Shown here one piece after another: positions 24,488-33,800 of a stretch of DNA of 64,000 nucleotides (the first letter of the stretch is position 1; every line of letters begins with the position of its first letter). The stretch spans positions 4,030,001-4,094,000 of the forward strand of contig NZ_CP150233.1 of the NCBI RefSeq assembly GCF_037974265.1, written 5' to 3'. The position numbers were made by a program, and so were the translations under genes. The notes beneath the pieces are model-generated. The model was not told the DNA's origin and ran no database searches. It saw only the letters and a program-made list of their open reading frames with translations. The DNA comes from Paenibacillus sp. FSL R5-0623. GTDB lineage: Bacteria > Bacillota > Bacilli > Paenibacillales > Paenibacillaceae.

Positions 24488-25537
24488 TTAATATTTGACC
24501 ATATAAAGTGTAATCTCTTCGCGGTTATGGAATAACTGCTTGGAACGTTGAATCTGCATCCGTGAACGCTCAAACGTATCAATGACGTCTTTAATGAGCG
24601 CGAGCGGTTTTTTATGCAACAGTTTCACGGTAACAATTGCTGTCCCCCCGGGTTGCAGACTATATAGAAGGTCTGATACAAGTCGGCTCATCAGCTTCGG
24701 ACTCCAACTCATATCACATACGAGCAGATCGAATTCTCCTTCGCGGAAACGAACATCCCCTGCATTCTTTTTCAAGAAAGTCAGTTTGGGTGATGCCAGC
24801 AGGGTCGCATCCATCTTCGCCGGATCTACCGCCGTTACTTCAAGCCCGCGCTCAAGCAGGAACGAGGTCCATCCACCTGGTGCAGCGCCGATATCAAGTG
24901 CCTTATGGAATGAAGTAAAGTCGATGCCAAACGTTTGCTCGGCTTCAAGCAATTTGAACTTTGCCCGCGAGATCTGTCCTTCTTCTTTTTGAAAACGTAC
25001 GGCGCCCCCGCTCCAGTCTGACAGATTCTGTTCAGGTCTGGATACGCCAGCATACAACATATCATTCGTTGCAAATACAGAAATGACATATTCAGCATCA
25101 CGTACAACCCATTCACAGCCTAGCTCATCCAGCTTTTCAGTTAGCAATTGCTTCAATGAGGCTGCATTTTCTTGCCAAAAGGCCCCTTCTGTCTTCCGTA
25201 CCTGTAGCACGACAGAGGCACCGTTCAATTCCTTATGATTCAACACAAATGCAACCAATTTCTCAATAGACTGCTCCGAATCTTCTGTATTCTCCTGAAA
25301 CTGAACAGGTTGAATATGACGTAAAAACGTTGGATACTCTGCCCACAGCTTATCTGCAACTTCTTCCTCCGCTACAGGCAGACCCGCAAGCAATATTTCT
25401 CCTGGTACGAGTACCGTGCTCTTCACCGCACCAAACGTACGGCGCAACTCTTCCTGAGCATAAGGGGCAAAGCCATGATTGGCCGTGCAGATAAAACGGG
25501 AGAAGTTGCCTTCTTCCCAAGACGATTGTGTACTCAA
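24488..25537 (-). CDS. FtsJ/RlmM-like RNA ribose methyltransferase
   Basis: This 349-residue SAM-dependent methyltransferase has the RrmJ/FtsJ fold in its C-terminal half. The SAM loop is ALDIGAAPGGWTSFLL, LLVCDMSWSP supplies the catalytic Asp, and VTVKLLHKK the catalytic Lys. The N-terminal half contains a divergent THUMP-like region, the layout of RlmM, which methylates 23S rRNA. The exact target is unknown. The start is TTG, with GGAGGG (overlapping the stop of the preceding ABC ATPase gene) nine bases upstream, so expression is coupled to that gene. Confidence 0.8.
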   Translation of the reverse strand: MSTQSSWEEGNFSRFICTANHGFAPYAQEELRRTFGAVKSTVLVPGEILLAGLPVAEEEVADKLWAEYPTFLRHIQPVQFQENTEDSEQSIEKLVAFVLNHKELNGASVVLQVRKTEGAFWQENAASLKQLLTEKLDELGCEWVVRDAEYVISVFATNDMLYAGVSRPEQNLSDWSGGAVRFQKEEGQISRAKFKLLEAEQTFGIDFTSFHKALDIGAAPGGWTSFLLERGLEVTAVDPAKMDATLLASPKLTFLKKNAGDVRFREGEFDLLVCDMSWSPKLMSRLVSDLLYSLQPGGTAIVTVKLLHKKPLALIKDVIDTFERSRMQIQRSKQLFHNREEITLYMVKY

Positions 25538-25543
25538 ATTGTG

Positions 25544-26323
25544 TTACCCTCCAGAACGTACGCGTATCCATGGACGACCATTATCCCACTGGATATCGAC
25601 CGGAACATCGTACGTATGCTTAATTGTATCTTGTGTCAAAACTTCATGTTTGGGGCCGGCTGCCGCAATACGTCCATCGCGGATCAAGGCCACATGTGTA
25701 AATAAAGGTACGATCTCTTCAACATGATGTGTTACATACACAACTGTAATGTTACGCTGGCGCAGACGATCAATCTCAGCCAGCATTTTCTCACGTTCAT
25801 ATAAATCTAGTCCGGCACAAGGCTCGTCCATAATCAGCAATTTTGGCTCAGCCATTAATGAACGAGCGAGCATGACTTTTTTGCGCTCCCCTTGGGATAA
25901 CGTTCCTAGCGGGTTGTTAGCCAGGTTGGCAAAACCCATGTCATCCAGCAAACTCATTGCCTTTACTTTTACTTCATCCGGAATTGTCTGATAAAAACGC
26001 AAAAAAGCATAAGCTCCTGTAGCGACGACCTCCCATACCGGATCTCTGGGTGTGAGTTTCTCAATCAACGTTTGGCTGATATAACCGATTTCCTTACGTA
26101 CTTCCCTGACGTCACATTGTCCATACAAATTACCGAGTACTTCAATACGTCCCTGGCTTGGAAACATATATCCGTTCATCATTTCGAGTAACGTTGTTTT
26201 TCCAGAACCATTCCGGCCCAGAATAACCCAATGTTCGCCTTGTTCGATACGCAAATGTACGTCATCCAAGATTTGATTCTCTTCTCGTCTAAGTGAGACA
26301 TGTTCCATCGAGATTATACTCAT
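25544..26323 (-). CDS. ABC transporter ATP-binding protein (YlmA/ModF-like)
   Basis: This 259-residue single-domain ABC ATPase has GRNGSGKTT, Q-loop SQTL, signature LSQGERKK, LLIMDEPCAGLD and a switch His in YVTHHVEE. No permease gene is adjacent, so partners are unknown; it may not be a transporter at all. The signature LSQGE rather than LSGGQ is typical of the YlmA-type soluble group. It overlaps the thioredoxin-like gene by four bases. Confidence 0.85.
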   Translation of the reverse strand: MSIISMEHVSLRREENQILDDVHLRIEQGEHWVILGRNGSGKTTLLEMMNGYMFPSQGRIEVLGNLYGQCDVREVRKEIGYISQTLIEKLTPRDPVWEVVATGAYAFLRFYQTIPDEVKVKAMSLLDDMGFANLANNPLGTLSQGERKKVMLARSLMAEPKLLIMDEPCAGLDLYEREKMLAEIDRLRQRNITVVYVTHHVEEIVPLFTHVALIRDGRIAAAGPKHEVLTQDTIKHTYDVPVDIQWDNGRPWIRVRSGG

Positions 26324-26637
26324 TTCAGCACCGCCTTTCGGATCTCCGAGAGCAAATGCTCCACAGAGCTCATCCGATAAACCATTTTTGGAACATCTTG
26401 CTGGCCGTCAAACAGCATCACTGCTGGTACGCTTGAAATTTGAAATTGTTGTACAAGTTCAGGAATGTCATGAATGTTCATTTCGGATAAAATACCTTCT
26501 GGCAGCATGTGCTCAACGACATCTAACATACGCCGTGCTGCCGCACATGTCCCACATAAAGGGGTATATATAAATACAGCCTGTGGCATGCCTTCCCATA
26601 CACTGCGCATTAACATTTTGGATGTAATTGGCTTCAT
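26320..26637 (-). CDS. Thioredoxin-family protein
   Basis: This 105-residue cytoplasmic thioredoxin-fold protein has active site CGTC (in TPLCGTCAAAR) and a cis-proline in ISSVPAVML. The CGTC dipeptide differs from the CGPC of housekeeping thioredoxin, so it is a specialised family member, perhaps a YtpP-like reductase. Its ATG shares one base with the TAA of the upstream cREC gene (TAATG) and its end overlaps the ABC ATPase start. Confidence 0.85.
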   Translation of the reverse strand: MKPITSKMLMRSVWEGMPQAVFIYTPLCGTCAAARRMLDVVEHMLPEGILSEMNIHDIPELVQQFQISSVPAVMLFDGQQDVPKMVYRMSSVEHLLSEIRKAVLK

Positions 26638-26975
26638 TAACTTTCTTCTCCCGCAGCAACACGCAGCATGACCTCACCCGTCATTGGCCCATTATGAATG
26701 GTTACCGAATCCGGTTTATTGCTGTATAACATCTCGTACATCTGGCGTTTCCCAAACATACTGGACGTATGCAAATAGATCTCGCGCGGAAATAAACCTT
26801 CTCGTACAATGGATGCCGCGACCTCACCGCCGTTAGGCGAATCCGGACCAAGCTCATAATCCAGAGACAAAATATCCACGTCACCTTCTCTTAGCAGCAT
26901 CAGGCACTCTTCTGCATTTGTTGCCAGAACAAATCCTTTCGGACACGCCCGATAGTCATCCAGAAAAACATGCAT
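26637..26975 (-). CDS. cREC-type receiver-like protein
   Basis: This 112-residue stand-alone protein resembles the cyclic-phosphate-processing receiver (cREC) family. It begins VFLDDYRACPKGF, has the acidic strand ILSLDYELGPDSPNGG, and ends with a YLHTSS-type strand. The receiver fold residues are kept but no output domain exists. Members are often found near RNA or nucleotide processing genes; here an RNA methyltransferase lies three genes downstream. GAGAGGAG precedes the ATG. It appears to head a four-gene coupled operon. Confidence 0.72.
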   Translation of the reverse strand: MHVFLDDYRACPKGFVLATNAEECLMLLREGDVDILSLDYELGPDSPNGGEVAASIVREGLFPREIYLHTSSMFGKRQMYEMLYSNKPDSVTIHNGPMTGEVMLRVAAGEES

Positions 26976-26994
26976 ACAATCGCTCCTCTCCCCA

Positions 26995-27843
26995 TTATAA
27001 CCAGGAACGCATGAGCGCTATATCATCATGGTGCGTTCCATCTTCACCCGTTTCTGTCTCTAGCACAACAACCGCATTTTGGAACTCAGGCGCAGTTAAC
27101 AATGCTTTCATTGATTCATTTCCGATATATCCCTGTCCGATTCTCGCATGTCTATCCTTACATGAACCAGACGCATATTTGGAATCATTGAAATGTACAG
27201 CAGCAACATTATCCCAATATCCGAGCATCCTGCCTTTATCGAGCATCACCGCTTCGTCGCCTGACGCCCATAAACCTGAAGCAAAAGCATGGCATGTGTC
27301 AAAACAAAAAGCAATATGCTCCGGATATCGGCTTAATTTGCGAATCTGTATCATTTCTTCCATTGTCGTGCCCATCGGGCCATGATCACCTGCCTGATTC
27401 TCAATCAGCACCTTTGAATGTCCATTCCAATTCTCCAAGGCGGTATCCAGACAATGAATGAGGTTCTGATAACCCTCCAGCGGATCGTTTGTTTTGATAT
27501 GTCCAAAATGGACCACTGTCCCAACAGAACCGCAAGCATTCGAAATTTCAAGATCATTGCGAATAGAAGCTATTGTAGCATGAAAGCCCGCCTCTCCACG
27601 GGTCATGCCCAACGCCGGATTCGTAGGATAGGGTGAATGTGCAATCGAAGCAAGTCCCTGCTGTTCACACCAATCCCTGCACTGCTCAGCATCCTTGAGA
27701 TCCAGACTTTTCAGACCAAGACTACGCGGGTTCTTCGGAAAATACTGAAATGCCGTTGCCCCCATTGCATGTGCTCTCTTGGCTGCCTGAAGAAATCCAC
27801 CTCTCGTGCTGACATGTGCCCCGATTCCGCGGTTAGGCCTCAT
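26995..27843 (-). CDS. nfo: Deoxyribonuclease IV (AP endonuclease)
   Basis: This endonuclease IV of 282 residues cleaves 5' of abasic sites in base excision repair. It is a TIM barrel with zinc ligands visible in IGAHVS, VVHFGH, LIENQAG, FCFDTCHAFASG, HFNDSK and the downstream DRHARIGQGYIG. The frame is open 39 codons upstream inside the glycosylase gene. The ATG at 27843 gives the expected MRPNRGIGAHVSTRGG and overlaps the glycosylase stop by 11 bases, which pairs base removal and AP-site incision in one transcript. Confidence 0.92.
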   Translation of the reverse strand: MRPNRGIGAHVSTRGGFLQAAKRAHAMGATAFQYFPKNPRSLGLKSLDLKDAEQCRDWCEQQGLASIAHSPYPTNPALGMTRGEAGFHATIASIRNDLEISNACGSVGTVVHFGHIKTNDPLEGYQNLIHCLDTALENWNGHSKVLIENQAGDHGPMGTTMEEMIQIRKLSRYPEHIAFCFDTCHAFASGLWASGDEAVMLDKGRMLGYWDNVAAVHFNDSKYASGSCKDRHARIGQGYIGNESMKALLTAPEFQNAVVVLETETGEDGTHHDDIALMRSWL

Positions 27844-28654
27844 GCTGGCATTTCGGACAGAAGAATGCCTTCTTGCCCGTAATTTCCACTCGTTCAATCG
27901 TTCCCCCGCAGCGCGGACAAGTCTCGCCTTCCCGATCGTACACCCGACATTGCTCGTCAAAACTTCCTGTCTTCGTATCCCCTTGCATCAGTGGCATTTC
28001 CATATAACCACCCTCAGAAGCTGCTTCACGCAACACGGATTGCATCGAATGGAACAAGCGCTCCGTCAGCTCAGGTGAAGTCACGATGTTCTGCGTTTTG
28101 GAGCTTGGTCTCAGACCGGCAGCAAAGGCAATCTCATCCGAATAACAGTTGCCAATCCCTGCAATGATATGCTGGTTTACCAACGTTGTCTTAAGTGTAC
28201 CCCGACGACCTTTCAACAGAGAAGCAAAACGTTCCACATTCATCCGTCGATCCAAAGGTTCAGGCCCGAGATCAGACATTGCCTCTTCGGTTTCTTTCGA
28301 AGTAAGCAGATGTAAATAACCCAAGCGCAGTCCAATAAAGAATAAAATGTGATCGCCAAACTGGATTTCCACTTGTGTGGAACGATCAGGACGTTCTTCT
28401 TCCGTGCCCCAGAAAATCATACCGCCCAACATGAGGTGCAGCACCAGACGTTTACCATTAGCCAAGTGGAAAATCAGATGCTTCGCTCGGCGCTCAACAA
28501 ATATGATGCGATTGCCTGTAAGTTCATTGATGAACAGATCAGGCTCCGTATTTATCGTTTTATCGCGATTAATTACAACACCTGTAATCGGTAGATCAAG
28601 TATTTTCTCGGACAGCAAGGTCCGGTAATTTTCCATTTCCGGCAGTTCCGGCAT
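27833..28654 (-). CDS. Fpg/MutM-family DNA glycosylase
   Basis: This 273-residue bifunctional DNA glycosylase of the Fpg/Nei family has catalytic PELPEME at the N-terminus (Pro2, Glu3), Lys in RRAKHL, the H2TH region GIGNCYSDEIAF and a C-terminal zinc finger CPRCGG...FFCPKC. The motif is PELPEME rather than the usual PELPEVE, and it is not next to polA, the usual site of mutM in Firmicutes. It may therefore be a second, specialised copy; that part is inference. It starts six bases after the HAD gene and overlaps nfo. Confidence 0.88.
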   Translation of the reverse strand: MPELPEMENYRTLLSEKILDLPITGVVINRDKTINTEPDLFINELTGNRIIFVERRAKHLIFHLANGKRLVLHLMLGGMIFWGTEEERPDRSTQVEIQFGDHILFFIGLRLGYLHLLTSKETEEAMSDLGPEPLDRRMNVERFASLLKGRRGTLKTTLVNQHIIAGIGNCYSDEIAFAAGLRPSSKTQNIVTSPELTERLFHSMQSVLREAASEGGYMEMPLMQGDTKTGSFDEQCRVYDREGETCPRCGGTIERVEITGKKAFFCPKCQHEA

Positions 28655-28660
28655 CGTACA

Positions 28661-29470
28661 TTACCCCTTTTTGGAAGCTTGGTCTGCCTCTTGCGACAGC
28701 CACTCCATCAATTTATGCAAATCTTCAAACACATGATCAGGTCGAGCCTTCGCTGCTTGAATGTGCCCATCCATATTATCTCGTGTTGTCACACCAGTAA
28801 GTACCAACAGCGTCTCACACCCTGCTGCAACTCCAGCTGCAATATCGGTTCGCATATTATCTCCGATCACTGCCACTTCATGAGACACCAGGTTTAGCCG
28901 GCTAATGGCCGACTTCATTATAACACTCGATGGCTTACCGATGACGGTAGGATGAACGCCGGTCGCGGCTTCAATTGCTGCTCCAATAGTCCCCGCCCCA
29001 GGTGTCAGGCCATCATCAGAAGGAAGCTGCAAATCCGGGTTGGTCATGATGAATTTTGATCCCGCATTAATCCACCTTAACGCCTTGGTCAGTTTATCAT
29101 AGGAAAATTCACGATCAATCCCCTGTATCACATATTCTGGCGCATCTTCCGTCAGCTGTAGTCCTGCTTCTTCTATGGCTTGCAGCAATCCTGCTTCTCC
29201 GATACATGCCACTGTTGCACCTGGGGACTCTTCAGCAACATATTCAGCAGCTGCCACTGCAGAAGTGCATACTTGAGACGCGTCGGCAGGTATGCCCATC
29301 CCGTTCAGATGATCTGCCACACCTTGTGGTGTACGGGAAGAATTATTTGTTACGAATAAATACGGCTTTCCTAGCTCTTGCAGTGTTCGAATAAGCTGAT
29401 CGGCTCCTTCGATACGATGTCTGCCATGATAGAGCGTACCATCCAAGTCAATCAGATAGGCCTTAATCAC
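28661..29470 (-). CDS. NagD-like HAD-family phosphatase
   Basis: This 269-residue HAD hydrolase of subclass IIA (TIGR01457-like) has motif I LIDLDGTLYHG, motif II VTNNSSRT, the cap domain and motif III/IV VIGDNMRTDIAAG. Relatives dephosphorylate small phosphorylated metabolites. I choose the GTG at 29470, eight bases after AAAGGA; a GTG nine bases upstream is closer to that site. It leads the HAD-glycosylase-nfo operon. Confidence 0.85.
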   Translation of the reverse strand: MIKAYLIDLDGTLYHGRHRIEGADQLIRTLQELGKPYLFVTNNSSRTPQGVADHLNGMGIPADASQVCTSAVAAAEYVAEESPGATVACIGEAGLLQAIEEAGLQLTEDAPEYVIQGIDREFSYDKLTKALRWINAGSKFIMTNPDLQLPSDDGLTPGAGTIGAAIEAATGVHPTVIGKPSSVIMKSAISRLNLVSHEVAVIGDNMRTDIAAGVAAGCETLLVLTGVTTRDNMDGHIQAAKARPDHVFEDLHKLMEWLSQEADQASKKG

Positions 29471-29543
29471 ACACAGCACTTCCTTTCTTTATTCCATTAA
29501 CATTTCATGTCCTTAATCATTTACCTCGAACTTGACCGCGAAC

Positions 29544-29696
29544 CTATGTATTCAGGCAGTATAATGGCTTGCTGACATATGCACGCAACAAGTCGAACCG
29601 GATCGAACACCGACGGTTTAACTCGCGCGTCTTCTGTACAAGCTTGTCATTTCCTGCGCTTTCCCGGAAAATAATTTGAATCATTTCCCTCTTCAT
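29544..29696 (-). CDS. Possible small basic protein of 50 residues
   Basis: A short frame beginning MKREMIQIIFRESAGNDKL has an AGGA eight bases before its ATG. It is rich in Lys and Arg with a helix-forming pattern (VQKTRELNRRC). It lies just downstream of the rnz terminator and has no partner of its own. I do not recognise a family. It could be a chance frame; the ribosome binding site is the main support. Confidence 0.35.
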   Translation of the reverse strand: MKREMIQIIFRESAGNDKLVQKTRELNRRCSIRFDLLRAYVSKPLYCLNT

Positions 29697-29730
29697 ATTG
29701 CCCATCCTACACGCTTTCTGACCAGATTGC

Positions 29731-29765
29731 AAAAGGGACCGCGGGAGTTCCTCTCCCTCAGTCCC
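29731..29765 (-). terminator. Intrinsic terminator of rnz
   Basis: On the minus strand GGGAC (29765-29761) pairs with GTCCC (29739-29735) around an inner GGGAG/CTCCC pair, followed by TTTT. Confidence 0.75.
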
Positions 29766-29823
29766 GCGCAATTACCCGGATCTTTATATGACGTGTTAAC
29801 CGTGCACTGGTTCGCAATCAGAG

Positions 29824-30762
29824 TTAAGATTCTTGCCTGCGATGCACGACAGGAATAAGCTGGTGTTCGTTTGCAAGTCTGGTATTCGGGAATACGGACT
29901 GCGCCTCTTCCAAAAGTGGCTGAAGTTGATCCTCATCCTTATAGCGTGAACTGAAGTGAGTCATGATCAATTGCCCGACATTCGCTGCTCTAGCCGCTTC
30001 TGCCGCTTGTTTAGAAGTACTATGATAGTACTCATGCGCTGTATCGGCCAGTTCATGCATGAATGTAGCTTCATGCACAAGCACATCTGCATTGATGGAA
30101 AGAGGCTGTACATTGTCACATGGACGTGTATCACCCAATATGGTGATTACCATACCACGTTTTGGCGCTCCCAATACATCTTCTGGACGAAGTGAATCAC
30201 CGTTATCCAACGTAATGGTTTCTCCACGTTTCAGCCGGCCGAACAATGGGCCTGGTTTCAAACCGTATTCCGCCAGTTTGGCTGGGTCCAGGCTTCCTGG
30301 ACGATCTTTTTCCGTAACCCGGTATCCATAGCTGTCAATCCGATGCTCAAGCAAAGCTGCTTCCACAATAAAACTGTCATCCTCGAACAGGACGCCGCCC
30401 GTATGTTCAACGATATTCAAATCATAGTTAACCCGGGATTGGCTAAGCTCCATTGTTGTACTGATCATTCGTTCCGTACCTGGCGGACCATATACGGTTA
30501 ATGGTGTGGTGCCACCTTGATAGGCTCTGCTCGAGAGGAGTCCTGGAAGTCCAAATACATGATCCCCATGCAGATGAGTAATGAATATTTTCTCCAATTT
30601 GCTCAGTTTAAGCGGAGAACTCAAAATCTGGTGCTGCGTTCCTTCCCCGCAGTCAAACAACCACAAAGCTCTGCGCTCATCCAACATGCGTAGCCCAATG
30701 GAAGTTACATTCCGTTGAAGCGTAGGTACACCAGCATTAGTTCCCAGGAAATATAGTTCCAT
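29824..30762 (-). CDS. rnz: Ribonuclease Z (tRNA 3' processing endonuclease)
   Basis: This metallo-beta-lactamase-fold enzyme matures the 3' ends of tRNA precursors. It has 312 residues. The zinc motif is ITHLHGDHVFGLPG; other hallmarks are MELYFLGTNAGVPT at the start, ILGDTRP, HEATF and a late MTHFSSRY. The exosite arm region (about 150-190) that grips tRNA is present. ATG 30762 is preceded by GAGGTG nine bases away; the frame is open 15 codons further up through the metH terminator. Confidence 0.93.
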   Translation of the reverse strand: MELYFLGTNAGVPTLQRNVTSIGLRMLDERRALWLFDCGEGTQHQILSSPLKLSKLEKIFITHLHGDHVFGLPGLLSSRAYQGGTTPLTVYGPPGTERMISTTMELSQSRVNYDLNIVEHTGGVLFEDDSFIVEAALLEHRIDSYGYRVTEKDRPGSLDPAKLAEYGLKPGPLFGRLKRGETITLDNGDSLRPEDVLGAPKRGMVITILGDTRPCDNVQPLSINADVLVHEATFMHELADTAHEYYHSTSKQAAEAARAANVGQLIMTHFSSRYKDEDQLQPLLEEAQSVFPNTRLANEHQLIPVVHRRQES

Positions 30763-30791
30763 TCTGGATCGCACCTCTTTCTGTTGCCAGC

Positions 30792-30815
30792 AAAAAACCT
30801 CCGACAATGCGGAGG
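30792..30815 (-). terminator. Intrinsic terminator of metH
   Basis: Stem CCTCCG/CGGAGG with loop of six bases and six Ts on the minus strand, 24 bases after the metH stop and directly in front of rnz. Confidence 0.85.
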
Positions 30816-30839
30816 GCTTTGCCTGACACTCTACTGAAT

Positions 30840-33800
30840 TTATGCCTTCTCTACATTAAAATACTTAGCTTGCGGATGGCTGAATACCATCGCTGAGACA
30901 GAAGCTTCAGGTTCCATCATGAAACCTTCCGTTAATTCCACTCCGATATCCTCAGGCTGTAGCAACTTGAACAGCGGCCCTTGGTCTTCCAGATCCGGAC
31001 AAGCCGGATATCCAAAGGATACCCTGATCCCTTGATAACGTGCACCGTGACGTTGCTTCATGGTCATCTGGGCAGAATCCGGGAATCCCCATATATCTCT
31101 CATCATATGATGCACACGTTCAGCTAATCCCTCTGCTACTTCAAGCGCTACGGATTGCAGAGCATGCGAGCGAAGGTAATCCCCCTGATCTTTCCACGCA
31201 GTGGATAGTTCACGTACACCGTGTCCGGCCGTAACAACCATGAAACCAACGTAATCCATCTGACCGGATTCAACAGGCTTCAGGAAGTCGGACAGGCACA
31301 GGAACGGCTCGACTTTTTGACGTGGGAACGTAAATGTATGCAAAATATTACTGGTGTCCTCTGGATCATAGATAATGACGCTGTTACCACTGGATTGAGC
31401 CGGGAAGAAACGATACATGGCATGCGCCTGAATAATCCCGTCACGAACAGCCTCGTGCATGATATCATCCACGACTGCTTTCAGGTCGGTAGCCTTCTTA
31501 TCACCTGAAGCAAGAAGTTGTTCAACTGAACCGCGCAACCCCAGATGATGTCCAAGCAACATCTGCATGTTCACGTATGGCAGGATATGTGATAAAGGAT
31601 AGTTGCGCATCGTATGCCGCTCCAGATCAGGAGGGACAAGAACCGGATGATCTACAGCAATATCCGAACGCTCCACTCGTGTAAGCTCTGGAAGAGCCTG
31701 AACAGCTACAGCACTTGAAGCATCAGCTTCTTTTTCTGCTTCCATCTCCAGTTGCATCACTTCACGTGAAACGGGATTCATCAATTTGTTCGCCAGATCC
31801 AGACCGTCCATCGCATCTTTTGCATATACAACCATTCCGTTATATTCAGGACGGATACGATTTTTGGTGAATTTACGTGTTAGCGCCGCTCCGCCAACCA
31901 TAATAGGCACATCAATACCTGCTGTTCGCAAATCCTGAGCGGTAAGAATCATCTGTTGCGCTGATTTCACCAATAGACCCGAGAGACCGATCGCATCGAC
32001 TTTTTCTTCCCGGTATGCCTCAATGATACGTTCTGGTGGTACTTTTATACCCAAATTAATGATCTGGTAACCGTTATTGGACAGGATGATCTCGACCAGG
32101 TTCTTCCCGATGTCATGCACATCGCCTTTAACAGTGGCCAGAATGATCTTGCCTTTAACCGAAGTCTCGTTCTTCTCCATGAATTGCTCCAGATATGCTA
32201 CAGAAGCCTTCATAACCTCCGCACTCTGCAACACCTCAGCTACAATCAACTCATTGTTGTTAAAGAGACGACCTACTTCCTCCATCCCCCGCATCAGTGG
32301 ACCGTTAATCACTTGAAGTGCTGTGTATTTGGCAAGTGCCTGTTCGAGATCTGGCAGCAATCCTTCTTTACTTCCTTCTACTACATATGAAGCGAGACGC
32401 TCTTCTAATGAAAGGTTTGAGATTTTTTCCTTCTTCTCAACCTTCTTGTTACGGAACGCCGCTACGAACGCCGCGAGTGTTTCATCATTTGTGTTGTATA
32501 AAAGCTCTTCCGAGAGTCTACGTTCTTCTTCCGGAATGGATGCATAACGCTCAAGTTTCTCTGTGTTCACGATCGCATAGTCGAGACCTGCTTTGGTACA
32601 TTCATACAAAAACACAGAGTTCAGCACTTCACGACCTGCTTCAGGCAGTCCAAATGAAATGTTACTTATCCCGAGGATCGTATGACATTCTGGCATCGCT
32701 TCCTTAATCACTCTTATACCTTCAATCGTTTCTTTGGCTGAACCGATGTACTGTTCATCTCCGGTACCAACTGGGAACACCAACGTATCAAAAATCAGGT
32801 CTTCAGGTTTGAGTCCATATTTGTTCACCAGCAAATCGTAAGAGCGCTTGGCTACGTCCAGCTTGTCTTCCCGACTAATCGCCTGACCCCGTTCGTCAAT
32901 CGTTCCGACAACTACCGCACCACCATATTTATGAAGCAACGGCGTAATCAGCTCAAATTTCTCTTCGCCATCCTCAAGGTTAATGGAGTTAATTATCGCT
33001 TTACCTTGCGAGTACTGAAGAGCCAGATCAATTACTGAAGCATCTGTCGTATCGATCATCAGAGGAACCTTAACTTTTTTCACAACCAGTTCAAGGAACT
33101 TCACCATGTCTTCAGACTCTTCACGGTCCGGATCTTGTACACACACGTCAACAATGTGCGCTCCATTTTTCACTTGAGCACGAGCAATTTCCGAAGCTTC
33201 TTCATACTTGCCTTCTACAATGAGTCGTTTGAACTTACGTGATCCAAGTACATTCGTACGCTCACCAACCATGTATGGACGATTGTCCTGTTCAATATAG
33301 ATTGGTTCTATACCAGACAATGCTGGTGGATGTGTTCCGTTCATTTCTCTTGGGGGGTACTGGGCAAGTGTGTCGCGCATCGCCCGAATATGTGCAGGGG
33401 TTGTCCCGCAACATCCACCAGCAATATTCAACCAGCCCTGTTCGGCAAAAGCACCAATCTTCTGAGCGAGCGAGTCTGGTGACTCATGGTAATTACCATT
33501 CTCATCCGGAAGACCTGCGTTCGGGTAACAACTAACGGCAACCGATGCCATTCCGGAAAGAGAGCGAATGTGATCACGCATGAACTCCGGACCCGTAGCA
33601 CAGTTTAGTCCTACCGAAATTGGGTTAAGGTGTTCTAAGGATATATAAAAGGATTCGATGTTCTGACCTGCAAGGGTCGTTCCCATCGGTTCTATCGTTC
33701 CTGATATCATCAGGGGCAGTGTAACACCACTCTGTTCGAAGGCCTGCTGAATTCCAATGCTGCCTGCTTTTACATTGAGGGTATCCTGTGAGGTTTCGAG

